Shown: piece by piece, positions 17,274 to 26,594 of the stretch | Numbering within the stretch: position 1 is the first letter of the stretch | How the letters are laid out: every line of letters begins with the position of its first letter | NCBI RefSeq assembly: GCF_007827955.1 | Contig: NZ_VITR01000001.1 | Location: 124,001 to 188,000 of the forward strand | DNA: 64,000 nt | Origin: Nitrospirillum pindoramense | GTDB taxonomy: Bacteria > Pseudomonadota > Alphaproteobacteria > Azospirillales > Azospirillaceae | Direction: 5' to 3' | Notes under the pieces: generated by a model | What the model was told of the DNA's origin: nothing | Seen by the model: only the letters and a program-made list of their open reading frames with translations | Database searches by the model: none | Program-made: the position numbers and the translations under genes

Positions 17274-18542
17274 TCAGGCCTCGTCCCTCAACTCCACGCC
17301 CAGGCTGGCCAGCGCCCGCCAATAACCGGGATAGGTCTTGGCCACGCAGCCCGGGTCCAGGATGGTGATGTCGCGGATCTTCAGGCCGGCCAGGGCGAAG
17401 CTCATGGCGATGCGGTGGTCGGCGTAGGTCTCGATACGGGTGGGCAGGCTCTGGCCGGCCAGGCCGGGATCGCTGGCCACCAGCAGGTCGTCCCCCTCCT
17501 CCACGCCCAAACCGGGGCGGATGCGCGACAGCTCGGTGGCCAGGGCGGCCACGCGATCGCATTCCTTCACCCGCAGGTTGGCGATGCCGGTGAAGCGCAC
17601 CGGCGTGGTGTTGAAGGCCGCCAGCACCGCCAGGGTGGGGATGGCATCCTGCATCTGCGACCCGTCGATGATGGCCGGCAGATGGGGGAACAGGCGGATG
17701 AAGTCCCAGGCGCGGGCGTCGGGCTGGGTGAAGGCGTCGGCCGGGGTGCCCAGGTCGATGGCGCCGCCGGTCAGGGCCTCCGCCGCCCAAAGGTAGGTCG
17801 CGGCCGAGGCGTCGGGCTCCACCGCGAAATCGGTGGCCTGATAGCCGGTGGCGGCCACGGTCCAGACCGTGTCGCTGGGGTGGCTGACCGCCGCGCCGAA
17901 CGCCGCCATGGCGGCGGTGGTCAGGTCGACATAGCCCTTGGCGCCGATGTCGGCGCCGGTCAGCACCACGTCGGTGGGCCGGCTCCCCAAGGCCCCCATC
18001 ATCAGCAGGGCGGAGACGTACTGGCTGGACAACCCGCCGTCGATCTCCACCCGGCCACCGGCGAACCCGCCGGCACGGCCGCGCACGGTGACGGGCGGGC
18101 AGCCGCTGGGGGCGTCGATGTCGACGCCCAGGGTCTTCAGAGCCGCCACCAGCGGGGCGATGGGGCGCTTGCGCATGTGCGCGTCGCCGTCCACCACCAC
18201 CGTGCCGTCCACGGCGGCGGCCACCGCCGCCGTCAGGAAGCGGGTGGCGGTGCCGGCGTTGCCCAGGAACAGCGGCTGGGCCGGCGCGTTCAGGCGGCCG
18301 GTGCCATGGACGACGAAGGTGGTGTCGTCCGGCTCATCCACCGCGACGCCCATGTCGCGCAGGGCCTGGGCCATATAGCGGGTGTCGTCGCTTTTCAGGG
18401 CGCCGGTCAGCCGGCTGGTACCGGCCGCCAGACCCGCCAGCAGCAGGGCGCGGTTGGTGATGGACTTGGACCCCGGCGGCGCCACCCGGCCCCGAAGCGG
18501 CCCTTGCGGTGGAATGATCCTGACTGCCGTATCCGAACCCAT
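17274..18542 (-). CDS. aroA: 3-phosphoshikimate 1-carboxyvinyltransferase (EPSP synthase)
   Basis: Transfers enolpyruvate from PEP to shikimate-3-phosphate, the sixth step of the shikimate pathway. The 422-residue protein shows PPGSKSITNRALLLAGL for substrate binding, LGNAGTATRFLTAA in the PEP loop, the two inside-out alpha/beta domains and EEGDDLLV near the C-terminus. The conserved RxKE(S/T)(D/E)R element reads RVKECDR, with Cys where Ser or Thr is usual. ATG 18542 is preferred: a start at 18572 would fall at the terminator of purA (18571-18602). It stands alone, without the cmk-rpsA neighbours it often has. Confidence 0.93.
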   Translation of the reverse strand: MGSDTAVRIIPPQGPLRGRVAPPGSKSITNRALLLAGLAAGTSRLTGALKSDDTRYMAQALRDMGVAVDEPDDTTFVVHGTGRLNAPAQPLFLGNAGTATRFLTAAVAAAVDGTVVVDGDAHMRKRPIAPLVAALKTLGVDIDAPSGCPPVTVRGRAGGFAGGRVEIDGGLSSQYVSALLMMGALGSRPTDVVLTGADIGAKGYVDLTTAAMAAFGAAVSHPSDTVWTVAATGYQATDFAVEPDASAATYLWAAEALTGGAIDLGTPADAFTQPDARAWDFIRLFPHLPAIIDGSQMQDAIPTLAVLAAFNTTPVRFTGIANLRVKECDRVAALATELSRIRPGLGVEEGDDLLVASDPGLAGQSLPTRIETYADHRIAMSFALAGLKIRDITILDPGCVAKTYPGYWRALASLGVELRDEA

Positions 18543-18570
18543 CACCCTAGTCCCCGTTATCGTTGTGCGC

Positions 18571-18602
18571 AAAAGCCGCTGGCGTGATTTTCACGCCAGC
18601 GG
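18571..18602 (-). terminator. rho-independent terminator downstream of purA
   Basis: A perfect 12-bp stem (18576-18587 with 18591-18602) and 3-nt loop is followed on the minus strand by CTTTTGCGC. It lies about 95 nt after the purA stop and just upstream of aroA, so the two genes are probably separate units. Confidence 0.7.
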
Positions 18603-18645
18603 TAGCCCGCGACTGCGGGCGCCGGAGCGAGCACCGCAGGGCGGA

Positions 18646-18692
18646 GCGAGGATAGCCAAGGGGCGGATGCCCCGCCGGCGCCTGAGGCGAAC
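18646..18692 (+). repeat. extragenic repeat element, copy 1
   Basis: A 47-bp stretch beginning GCGAGGATAGCCAAGGGGC and ending GGCGCCTGAGGCGAAC matches, on the opposite strand, the element at 21347-21394. It contains a GGGGC...GCCCC stem and sits 5 nt after the purA stop. It is probably a REP-like family in this genome. Confidence 0.6.
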
Positions 18693-18697
18693 GAAAA

Positions 18698-19990
18698 CTA
18701 CCCCTGGAAGGGATCCCGCATCAGGATGGTGTCGTCGCGCTCGGGGCTGGTGGACAGCAGGGTCACCGGCGCCTCGATCAGTTCCTCGATGCGGCGGATG
18801 TACTTGATGGCCGTGGCCGGCAGGTCGGCCCAGGACCGGGCGCCATAGGTGCTCTGGGTCCAGCCTTCGAAGGTCTCGTAGATGGGCTCCACCTCCGCCT
18901 GCGCGGACTGGCCGGCCGGCAGGTGGTGGATGATCTCACCCTTGTAGCGATAGCCGGTGCAGACCTTCAGCTCCTCGATGCCGTCCAGCACGTCCAGCTT
19001 GGTCAGGGCGATGCCGTCGATGCCGCCCACCTTCACCGCCTGGCGCACCAGCACGGCGTCGAACCAGCCGCAGCGGCGCTTGCGGCCGGTGACCACGCCG
19101 AATTCCTTGCCCTTGGCGCCGATCAGCTCGCCGATGTCGTCGAACAGCTCGGTGGGGAAGGGGCCGGAGCCGACGCGGGTGGTGTAGGCCTTGGTGATGC
19201 CCAGCACATGCCCGACGGCGCCGGGGCCCATGCCGCTGCCGGCGGCGGCGTTGCCCGACACGGTGTTGGACGAGGTCACGAAGGGATAGGTGCCGTGGTC
19301 CACGTCCAGCATGGCGCCCTGGGCGCCCTCGAACAGGATGCGCTTGCCCTGGGCGCGGGCCTCTTCCAGGCGCTGCCAGACGACGGCGCTGTAGGGCAGG
19401 ATGCGCGGGGCGATCTCCCGCAGCTGGGCCAGCAGCTCGGCGCGGTCGATCTCCGGCGCGTTCAGGCCGCGCAGCAGGGCGTTGTGGTGGAACAGCAGCT
19501 GGTCGACCTTGTGCTCCAGCACGGCCTCGTCGGCCAGGTCGCACAGGCGGATGGCGCGGCGGGCCACCTTGTCTTCATAGGCCGGGCCGATGCCGCGGCC
19601 GGTGGTGCCGATCTTGCCGGCGCCGCGCGCCTCCTCACGGGCCTTGTCCACCGCGCTGTGCAGCGGCAGGATCAGGGTGGCGTTCTCGGCCACGATCAGG
19701 CTTTCCGGGGTGATCCGCACGCCCTGGGCGGCGATGTTCTCGATCTCGCGCAGCAGGGCCCAGGGGTCGACCACCACGCCGTTGCCGATGACCGACAGCT
19801 TGCCCGGGCGGACGACGCCGGAGGGCAGCAGAGACAGCTTGTAGGTGACGCCGTTGATGACCAGCGTGTGGCCGGCGTTGTGGCCGCCCTGGAAACGGAC
19901 GATGACGTCGGCGCGGCTGGACAGCCAGTCGACGATCTTGCCCTTGCCTTCGTCACCCCATTGCGAGCCGACGACCGCGACATTGGCCAT
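18698..19990 (-). CDS. purA: adenylosuccinate synthetase
   Basis: Catalyses GTP-dependent condensation of IMP and aspartate to adenylosuccinate, the first committed step to AMP. The 430-residue length is normal. The N-terminus has [16 protein letters not shown] (catalytic Asp and GTP P-loop) and [12 protein letters not shown] (catalytic His). [14 protein letters not shown] and [24 protein letters not shown] are the IMP-binding blocks, and [13 protein letters not shown] and LTKLDVLDG complete the signature. It follows hisZ on the same strand with an 84-nt gap, a common order in Rhodospirillales relatives. A terminator lies at 18571-18602. Confidence 0.97.
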   Translation of the reverse strand: MANVAVVGSQWGDEGKGKIVDWLSSRADVIVRFQGGHNAGHTLVINGVTYKLSLLPSGVVRPGKLSVIGNGVVVDPWALLREIENIAAQGVRITPESLIVAENATLILPLHSAVDKAREEARGAGKIGTTGRGIGPAYEDKVARRAIRLCDLADEAVLEHKVDQLLFHHNALLRGLNAPEIDRAELLAQLREIAPRILPYSAVVWQRLEEARAQGKRILFEGAQGAMLDVDHGTYPFVTSSNTVSGNAAAGSGMGPGAVGHVLGITKAYTTRVGSGPFPTELFDDIGELIGAKGKEFGVVTGRKRRCGWFDAVLVRQAVKVGGIDGIALTKLDVLDGIEELKVCTGYRYKGEIIHHLPAGQSAQAEVEPIYETFEGWTQSTYGARSWADLPATAIKYIRRIEELIEAPVTLLSTSPERDDTILMRDPFQG

Positions 19991-20074
19991 GATGGTTCTC
20001 CCTCTAAACGGCGCTCAATAGCAGACGCGGGGGGCGTGCCACGCACCCCGCAGGATTTTCAAACAGGTGGACGC

Positions 20075-21226
20075 TCAGACCTCGACGGTCCAGCCGTCCC
20101 GCAGCAGGTGGCTGCAGCCCAGGCGCTTGGCTTCCGCCGCGTCATCCGCCAGCGGCTCCAGCGCCGCCACCGTGTCCCAGCCCTTCTCGCGCAGGCGCTG
20201 GGCCTGGGTCGCCGGCGTGCCATGGGGCAGCAGCAGGCGCCGGGCCGGCGCCGGGCCGGGCACGGACTCGATGACCGTGTCGGTGAACAGGGTGAAGCCG
20301 GTGGCGGGCTCACCCGCCAGGGTGCGATAGCGGCCGCCGCGCCCGATCTCACCGCGCACGCCGCGGGCGAAGACGGTGAAGCTGACCCCGGTCTGGTACT
20401 CGAACCCGCGCTGTTCCACCGGGTCGATGGTGATCTGCACATGGGGGGCGGCGCTGACGATCAGGTCCACCACCGTGGCCAGGCGCTGGCGCTCCGGCTC
20501 CGCCTCCGCCGGCAGTTCGACGGCGGCCAGGGCCTCCACGGCGGCGGGGGCGTTGCCACAGCAGGCCATGACGCGGCCAAGCAGCTCGGCGGCGGCCCCG
20601 CCGATGGCGGCCAGGCCGGCGGCGTCGCGGTGGTCCAGGGCCTCGCGCGCGGCGCGCTGCGTGGCGTCATCCAGGTTCAGGGAGCGGAACAGTGCCGGCA
20701 CCAGGGTGGGCACCGTCAGGTCCACGGTCAGGCCCTCGGCCCCAAGGTTGGTCAGGGCCTCCATGGCCAGCAGCACGATCTCGGCATCGGCCTCGGCGCG
20801 CAGGCTGCCGACCAGCTCCACGCCCACCTGGCCGAACTGGCGCTCGTGGCGCAACTGCGACCCCTTCACGCGCAGCACCTGCCCGGCATAGGACAGGCGC
20901 AGGGGGCGCGGGGCATTGGCCAGGCGGGTCTGGGCGATGCGGGCGACCTGCAGCGTCATGTCGGCGCGCAGGCCCATCATGCGCTGGGACACCGGGTCCA
21001 TCAGGCGGAAGGTCTGGTGCGCCAGCTTGGCGCCCGGGCCGGCCAGCAGGCCCTCCTCGAACTCGATCAGCGGCGGCTTCACCCGGTCATACCCATGGCG
21101 GCCGAAATCCGCCATCAGCTGTTCCACGATGCGGGCCTCGTGCTGGGCGGCGGGCGGCAGAAGATCGCGCAAGCCGGCCGGCAGCAGGGCCTTGGCCGCA
21201 ATGGCCTCGTCGGCGCTGTCAGTCAT
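20075..21226 (-). CDS. hisZ: ATP phosphoribosyltransferase regulatory subunit
   Basis: A 383-residue histidyl-tRNA-synthetase-like paralogue that activates and confers histidine feedback on the short-form HisG. Class II synthetase motif 2 is recognisable as VSQRMMGLRADMTLQVARIAQTRL..RLSYAGQVLR, while the anticodon-binding domain of true HisRS is absent, consistent with HisZ. ERQFGQVGVELVG and the glycine-rich VRGEIGRGGRY follow. Its presence implies a short HisG elsewhere, not in this window. It lies upstream of purA and is probably cotranscribed. Confidence 0.92.
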   Translation of the reverse strand: MTDSADEAIAAKALLPAGLRDLLPPAAQHEARIVEQLMADFGRHGYDRVKPPLIEFEEGLLAGPGAKLAHQTFRLMDPVSQRMMGLRADMTLQVARIAQTRLANAPRPLRLSYAGQVLRVKGSQLRHERQFGQVGVELVGSLRAEADAEIVLLAMEALTNLGAEGLTVDLTVPTLVPALFRSLNLDDATQRAAREALDHRDAAGLAAIGGAAAELLGRVMACCGNAPAAVEALAAVELPAEAEPERQRLATVVDLIVSAAPHVQITIDPVEQRGFEYQTGVSFTVFARGVRGEIGRGGRYRTLAGEPATGFTLFTDTVIESVPGPAPARRLLLPHGTPATQAQRLREKGWDTVAALEPLADDAAEAKRLGCSHLLRDGWTVEV

Positions 21227-21346
21227 AATGCAGAAGGGTCCCGGGCGTCGAAAGGGCGACAGTGCCCGTTACGGGTCTTTAATCGCTGGCCGGCGCGCAC
21301 GCAATTGTTTAAGCCCCGCGCCCGCCGGGGAGGGGGCATGTGTGAT

Positions 21347-21394
21347 GTTTGCTTCAGGCGCCAGCGGGGCCATCCGGCCCCTTGGCTTCCTCGC
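21347..21394 (-). repeat. extragenic repeat element, copy 2
   Basis: Read on the minus strand this begins GCGAGGAAGCCAAGGGGCC and ends GGCGCCTGAAGCAAAC, matching the copy at 18646-18692 with few differences. The internal GGGGCC...GGCCCC stem is kept through a compensating extra G/C pair. It lies between the hisZ start and the homospermidine synthase stop. Confidence 0.6.
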
Positions 21395-21483
21395 ATTCCA
21401 GTCCGCTGACGCTCCCCGGAATGCTGCGGCAGACGCGGTCGCGTCCTGGTCGCTACGCTCCGGGGAGTCTCAAGACCATTAAT

Positions 21484-22905
21484 TCAGCAAACCCGCACGT
21501 TCTTGAACTGCCAGGCGTCGTCGCGGTCCAGGTCCTCGGGGAACAGGGTTTCGCGGCCGTCCAGGGGGGACCAGTCGGTGTAGACGCCGACCACGGGGCC
21601 CAGGTAGGGCGTGGCGATTTCCATGACCCGCTCGAACGAAACCTCGTCGGCCTCAACCGGGCCTTGGGTAGGGTTCTCCAGGGCCCAGACCATGCCACCC
21701 AGGACGGTGGCGCAGACCTGCAGGCTGGTGGCGTTGTTGTAGGGCACCAGCTCCCGCGCCTCGGCCACGGTCAGCTGCGAGCCGTACCAGTAGGCGCCCT
21801 TCTCGTGGCCGCACAGCAGCACGCCCAGCTCGTCGATGCCGTCGACGATCTCGGTCATCAGCAGGCGCTGCCGCTCCTGCTGCACATAGCCCTTGCCCAC
21901 GAACTCGTGGATGGAGGTGATGGCGTCGTCGCAGGGGTGATAGGCGTAGTGGCAGGTCGGGCGATAGGCGACGCTGCCGTCCTCGTTCCGCGCCGTGAAA
22001 TAGTCGGCGATGGAAATGGCCTCGTTATGCGTCACCAGGAAGCCATGGAAGGGCCCTTCCATGGGCGTCCAGGTGCGCACCTTGGTGCTGATGCCGGGGC
22101 GGTTCAGGAAGATGGCGGCCTGGCTGCCGAAGTCATGGTGCTGGCCGTCCACGGGGAAGTGGCGCTCATGCGTGCCCCAGCCCAGTTCCGCCGGCTGGCA
22201 ACCCTCGCTGACGAAGCCGTCGATGGACCAGGTGTTGACGAACTCGCCCCGCTCGCGCGGGCGGTCGGCCACCTGGGTGTCGCGCTCGGCCACATGCACG
22301 GTTTTGATGTTCAGGCGCTGCGCCAGGCGGGCCCAGCCGTCACGCGTGGTGGGCACGGCCACGTCCAGGCCATTGTCCTGGGCGATGTTCAGCAGCGCCT
22401 GCTTCATGAAGTGCGACACCAGCCCCGGGTTCGCGCCGTGGGTCAGCACGGCGGTGGGGCCGCCCGGGTAGCGGGTCTTCAGCTCCAGCGCCGCTTCGCG
22501 CAAGGCGTAGTTGCTGCGCAGCGACGGCGACAGGCTGGGGTCGGTGTAGCCGCCCACCCAGGGTTCGATGCAGGTGTCGAGGTAGAAGGCGCCGGCCTCC
22601 TGGCACAGTTCCACCAGCGCCAGGGAGGAGACGTCGACCGACAGGTTCAGGACGAAGTCGCCCTTGCGCAGCAGCGGCACCAGGATGTCGCGGTGGTTGT
22701 CGCGGGTCAGCGGACGGATCTGGAAATCCACCTGATAGTGCGCCGCCTCGTCCCGGCCGCGCGCGTCGGCCGTGATGATGGTGATGCGGTCGGCGGTGAT
22801 GTCCAGGTGCTTCAGCACCAGGGGAAGCACGCCTTGGCCGATACTGCCGAAACCGATGATATAAAGTCGCCCGGGGATGGCGGCATGTTTCACGGAATGG
22901 GACAT
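21484..22905 (-). CDS. hss: homospermidine synthase
   Basis: Makes sym-homospermidine from putrescine (or putrescine plus spermidine) using NAD+. The 473-residue protein opens with a Rossmann fold, GRLYIIGFGSIGQGVLPLVL, then LSVDVSSLALVELCQEAGAFYLDTCIEPW and PTAVLTHGANPGLVSHFMKQAL, typical of this enzyme. ATG 22905 has GGAGAG 7 nt upstream; the GTG-type start at 22929 lacks one. It lies downstream of an ornithine decarboxylase in the same orientation, giving an ornithine-putrescine-homospermidine route. Homospermidine is a major polyamine of many alphaproteobacteria. Confidence 0.95.
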   Translation of the reverse strand: MSHSVKHAAIPGRLYIIGFGSIGQGVLPLVLKHLDITADRITIITADARGRDEAAHYQVDFQIRPLTRDNHRDILVPLLRKGDFVLNLSVDVSSLALVELCQEAGAFYLDTCIEPWVGGYTDPSLSPSLRSNYALREAALELKTRYPGGPTAVLTHGANPGLVSHFMKQALLNIAQDNGLDVAVPTTRDGWARLAQRLNIKTVHVAERDTQVADRPRERGEFVNTWSIDGFVSEGCQPAELGWGTHERHFPVDGQHHDFGSQAAIFLNRPGISTKVRTWTPMEGPFHGFLVTHNEAISIADYFTARNEDGSVAYRPTCHYAYHPCDDAITSIHEFVGKGYVQQERQRLLMTEIVDGIDELGVLLCGHEKGAYWYGSQLTVAEARELVPYNNATSLQVCATVLGGMVWALENPTQGPVEADEVSFERVMEIATPYLGPVVGVYTDWSPLDGRETLFPEDLDRDDAWQFKNVRVC

Positions 22906-23021
22906 AGTTAACTCTCCGGGCTTTACCAACGGTTGACCGACCGTCTGTTGCTGTCGCGAATTCGCCGGCGTTCCTTCACGGGCGCCGGCCCCTCTGTTGA
23001 ATTAAGAGCGCCGTGTTTGCC

Positions 23022-24377
23022 TCAAGCGATGCGGCGACGCAATATGCCGTATCGCGAATTCCGCCGAACCGGGGCGGAGACCAGGCCTGCGGTCGCCACC
23101 AGCGGGGCATCGCGGACTTCCACCAGGCGGGCCTGGTCGAAGCCGTTGAAGGCCGTGCGCAAGGCGGCGCCGTAGGCGCCCAACTGACCGATCTCGATCC
23201 AGTCGCCCTCGCGGATGTCCGCGGGCAACAGGAAGGGACCGCGCATGTAATCGGCGCTGTCGCAGGTCGGGCCCCAGAAGCTGAACTCCTGCAGCGTCTC
23301 GGCCCCGCTCTGGCGAATCAGGCGCACGGGGAAGCGCATGCCCAGGGCGCCAGCGTCGGCCAGGCTGCCATAGGCGCCGTCATTGATGAAAAGCTCCGAC
23401 CCGCGGCGGCGTTCCACCTGGACGACGACCGAGGCGCCGGTGGCGACCAGGGCGCGGCCCGGCTCGCACCACACCTGCACGTTGGGCGCCAGGTCCATGG
23501 CCACCAGGCCGTCGCGGATGGCGGCCATGTAATCGGCCAGCGGGGGCGGGTCCATATCCGGATAGCGGGCGGGGAAGCCGCCGCCCACGTCCACCACGTC
23601 GATGGCGACGCCGGCGGCCTTCACCACGGCGTCGGCGATGGCCAGCGCGCGGGTATAGGCCTGCGGGTCCATGCACTGGGAACCGACGTGGAAGCAGACA
23701 CCCACCCGCATGGCCAGCGGCCGGGCCGTGCGCAGCAGGGCCACCGCGTCATCGAAATCGGCGCCGAACTTGGCCGACAGGTCATAGGCGGCCTGGCCCT
23801 TGGGCATGGCCAGGCGAATCACCAGGCCCAAATCCGCCGCTGCCGGGTCCAGGCGAGCGTCCACGCCCTCACCGCCGGGCACGCCCTCGGCCACCACCTC
23901 GACGATCTTGGCCAGCTCATCGGCCGAATCGAGGGAGAAGTCGCGCACCGACTGCTCGAAATAGGCGGCGCGGATGGCGGCCCGGTTCTTCACCGGATGC
24001 ATGTAGTGCACCGCCGCCGACGGGTACATCTGGCGGGCCAGGCGGATCTCGGCGGGGGAGGCGCAGTCGAAGTGGCGCAGGCCGCCCTCGGTCAGGGCGC
24101 GCAGCATGGTCGGGTCCGGGTTGCACTTCACCGCGTACATGACGGTGCCGCGATCGCCGTCGCCCAGGGCCTGGGCCACGGCGCCGTGGAAGGCGGCGAT
24201 GAAGGCGCGGGCGTTGGCCGCCACCTGGCGCGGACGCAGGCAATGCATGGGCTCCGCCGGGGCCAGGCTGGCGACCAGGCTGTCCACGGTGGGCGCCGCC
24301 GCCGGCAGGGCGGAGGGCAGGGACTGGGCGCGCACGCGGCGCAGGGGGGAAACGGCGGAACGGAAACGATAGGCCAT
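23022..24377 (-). CDS. ornithine/lysine-type PLP decarboxylase (fold III)
   Basis: A 451-residue alanine-racemase-fold decarboxylase, most likely forming putrescine from ornithine. The PLP lysine is Lys84 in YAVKCNPDP. HFDCASPAEIRLAR, VHYMHPVKNRAAIRAAY, DVGGGFPARYPD (phosphate-binding glycines) and WCEPGRALVATG follow, and the active-site cysteine/aspartate region reads FWGPTCDSADYM. These match bacterial/eukaryotic-type ornithine decarboxylases; lysine use cannot be excluded. AGGGG lies 8 nt before ATG 24377. The next gene downstream is homospermidine synthase, which consumes putrescine. Confidence 0.92.
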   Translation of the reverse strand: MAYRFRSAVSPLRRVRAQSLPSALPAAAPTVDSLVASLAPAEPMHCLRPRQVAANARAFIAAFHGAVAQALGDGDRGTVMYAVKCNPDPTMLRALTEGGLRHFDCASPAEIRLARQMYPSAAVHYMHPVKNRAAIRAAYFEQSVRDFSLDSADELAKIVEVVAEGVPGGEGVDARLDPAAADLGLVIRLAMPKGQAAYDLSAKFGADFDDAVALLRTARPLAMRVGVCFHVGSQCMDPQAYTRALAIADAVVKAAGVAIDVVDVGGGFPARYPDMDPPPLADYMAAIRDGLVAMDLAPNVQVWCEPGRALVATGASVVVQVERRRGSELFINDGAYGSLADAGALGMRFPVRLIRQSGAETLQEFSFWGPTCDSADYMRGPFLLPADIREGDWIEIGQLGAYGAALRTAFNGFDQARLVEVRDAPLVATAGLVSAPVRRNSRYGILRRRIA

Positions 24378-24910
24378 GGCTAAACCCCTATCCGGCGCGT
24401 CCCGTCGCTCTCGGGCGTACGGGGGCCGGCATCATTCGGCTGATCCAGGGACCGCGAAGGCTGACGGCGAGGCCAAGGGCCAGGGCCGTTTCAACAGCAG
24501 CGATCGGTGGGAAGGGGAATGATCTGGTCTAGCGCCGTGATTGCCGGGCCATCGGGTCGATCTGTCGACCTTGAGACCTCAAAGCGTCAACTGACGCATC
24601 AGGACCAGAAGGGGCTTACCGCTTCACCGCCCGTTTTATGGTGGAAAGCATGATGTTGGTTCCCTCTCAAGGCCCGGCCCAGTCACATCGGCCGGATCTG
24701 CTCAAAAAGGACGCCTAACGTCGTTGCTTAACCATCCAAGGGTACGGGGTCATCGGGCGATGACCGGAACCCAGGGGCCAGGGGCACGTGCGGGTGCGTC
24801 GCGAAATTTGTATTTAGGCGATTTACGCGCCTAAGCAAACTTAAATTTTTGAAGGTCGGCTCCCCGCTCACCTCAGGGCTGGATTCGGAACTTGTTAAGA
24901 CGGTCCCCTG
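24378..24910. other. 533-nt intergenic region upstream of the decarboxylase
   Basis: No credible coding frame. It should hold the promoter of the ornithine decarboxylase-homospermidine synthase unit (minus strand) and the 3' end of the WecA-like gene. A stem of TTAGGC (24814-24819) with GCCTAA (24829-24834) lies in an AT-rich patch about 80 nt past the WecA-like stop and may help termination. Whether the long leader has a regulatory RNA cannot be decided by eye. Confidence 0.4.
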
Positions 24911-25948
24911 TCAGGGAACGCCGCCGCTCTCCACCGGGGCCTTCGGCTCCGTCTTGATATCGCCCGTTTTGGTGTGGGCCATCCAGGCCAGCAGGCCGAT
25001 CACGGCGACGGGGGCCAGGGCCACCCAGCGGGGGTCGCCGTAGGACAGGATGGCGCTGGCGGCCAGGGCGGCGTTGGCCGCCAGGATGGCCAGGGCCACC
25101 AGGTCGTGCCGGCCCAGCCGGCGCACCGCCTGCTGGTAGAAATGCTGGCGATGGGCCTGCCACACCGGCTCCCGCCGCCACAGGCGCTTGGCCAGGGTCA
25201 GGGTGGCATCGCTCAGGTAATAGAGGGGCAGGATCAGGGCCGGCAGCCACAACCCGTCCCCGGCCGCGCGCAGCAGCAGCCAGCCGGACAGGAAGCCCAG
25301 GGGTACGCTGCCGACATCGCCCAGGAACACGCGGGCGGGGTGCCAGTTCCAGGCGATGAAGCCCAGGGCCACGCCGGCCAGGGCCAGGGCGTAGGAACTC
25401 ATGAAGCCCATCAGGCCGGCGGCGAAGTAGGCCGCCGCCAGACCCAGGCCCAGGCACAGGGTTTCGACCGCGCTGATGCCGTCGATGCCGTCCATGAAAT
25501 TGAACAGGTTGACGAACCACACCCAGGCCAGGCCGGCCACCAACCGGTCCAGCCAGTGCGGCAACCAGCCCTGGAACACCAGGGACTCCGACGGCAGGGC
25601 GGACAGGCCGACGGCCACCGCCAGAACCTGGGCCAGCAGGCGCCAGCCGGGCGGGACGCCGCCCAAATCATCGGCCCAGGAAATGACGGCCAGGGCCAGG
25701 GCGGCGGCGATGGTGGGCCACAGCGTGTCCATGTCCCCCGCCATCAGGCCGGTCACCGCCCAGGCGCCCAGCAGCGCCGGCACGACACCCAGTCCGCCAC
25801 CGCGTGGCGTGGGCAGGCTGTGGCTGGAGCGTTCATTGGGCCGGTCCATGACCTGGCGGCGCTTCAGCCACCAGGTGGCACCCCCCGTCAGGCCAAGCGC
25901 CAACAGGAAGGGCAGGAACAGGCAAAGGAAGGGCGTCAGGATGGACAT
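24911..25948 (-). CDS. MraY/WecA-family polyprenyl-phosphate sugar-1-phosphate transferase
   Basis: A 345-residue multi-pass inner-membrane enzyme that starts polysaccharide assembly by moving a UDP-sugar phosphate onto undecaprenyl phosphate. Motifs: ISWADDLGGVP (Mg-binding DD), WFVNLFNFMDGIDGISA (NxxNxxDGxDG), VFLGDVGSVPLGF and the substrate loop PVWQAHRQHFYQQ. About ten hydrophobic helices are seen. RSSHSLPTPRGGGLG at the N-terminus is characteristic of the family. It stands alone, without peptidoglycan genes, so a WecA-like role in O-antigen or exopolysaccharide is more likely than MraY. Confidence 0.88.
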   Translation of the reverse strand: MSILTPFLCLFLPFLLALGLTGGATWWLKRRQVMDRPNERSSHSLPTPRGGGLGVVPALLGAWAVTGLMAGDMDTLWPTIAAALALAVISWADDLGGVPPGWRLLAQVLAVAVGLSALPSESLVFQGWLPHWLDRLVAGLAWVWFVNLFNFMDGIDGISAVETLCLGLGLAAAYFAAGLMGFMSSYALALAGVALGFIAWNWHPARVFLGDVGSVPLGFLSGWLLLRAAGDGLWLPALILPLYYLSDATLTLAKRLWRREPVWQAHRQHFYQQAVRRLGRHDLVALAILAANAALAASAILSYGDPRWVALAPVAVIGLLAWMAHTKTGDIKTEPKAPVESGGVP

Positions 25949-26023
25949 GGGCGACTCTTGTAAGCCACCGGGGGTGGCTTCACAAGGCCGGGCGCGGTTG
26001 ACGTCCTGCCATGCGGCCAGCGG

Positions 26024-26527
26024 TCACGGCGCCTTGCGCCACACCGAATAGGCCACCGTGCCGTCGCCCGAGGCGCTGGCCGGCACGCCATAGCTCAGCA
26101 GGGTGCCGTCATAGGTGTAGTCCCGCACCTGGCGCCTGCCCTCCCAATTGGGGAAGCTGGCCGCCTGCACGTTGAACACCAGCTGGTGATGCTCCCGGTC
26201 GATCTGGACGGTGCCGAAGTGGGTGCTGGAGCCCAGGACGGCCTGCCGGTACTCCTCCGCCGTGCCCTGGGCCTTCACGCCGCTGGCGAAGGCGGGCCGG
26301 CCCACCCGGAAGATCTGCATGTTGTAGCGTCCGGCCGAATCGACGGTCAGCAGGCCCATCGGGTGTTCGCCGTAGTTGGTCGTGCGGCTGCCGTCGGCAT
26401 GGATCTCATACGCCGCGTCCATCACCCAGGTGCCCTCCAGCGAGGGCAGGTCGGCAGCGCGGGCGGCGGTGGACGTGCCCAGGGCCGCCAGCATGGCCAG
26501 GGCGGACAGTGTCTTGTCGAAACGCAT
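26024..26527 (-). CDS. exported lipocalin-like domain protein
   Basis: A 167-residue secreted protein. A signal peptide (KTLSALAMLAALGTSTAARAA) precedes a lipocalin-like domain starting LPSLEGTWVMDAAYEIHADGSRTTNYGEHPMGLLTVDSAGRYNMQIFR, the pattern of the small bacterial lipocalin-like family. ATG 26527 has AGAGGAAG 5 nt upstream, better than 26545. It is divergent from a CGNR-type regulator, with two mirrored operator-like sites in the 87-nt gap. Ligand unknown. Confidence 0.82.
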   Translation of the reverse strand: MRFDKTLSALAMLAALGTSTAARAADLPSLEGTWVMDAAYEIHADGSRTTNYGEHPMGLLTVDSAGRYNMQIFRVGRPAFASGVKAQGTAEEYRQAVLGSSTHFGTVQIDREHHQLVFNVQAASFPNWEGRRQVRDYTYDGTLLSYGVPASASGDGTVAYSVWRKAP

Positions 26528-26544
26528 GGTCGCTTCCTCTCTCA

Positions 26545-26565
26545 TGTAACCAGTTTATGCGGTTT
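26545..26565. promoter_or_regulatory. operator-like dyad next to the lipocalin-like gene
   Basis: TGTAACC, nine bases, then GGTTT. The AACC/GGTT half-sites form a dyad with a 9-nt spacer. A mirror-image copy with the same spacing is at 26595-26615. Confidence 0.55.
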
Positions 26566-26594
26566 CAGCGGGGTGATGGTTGCCCTGATCCATG

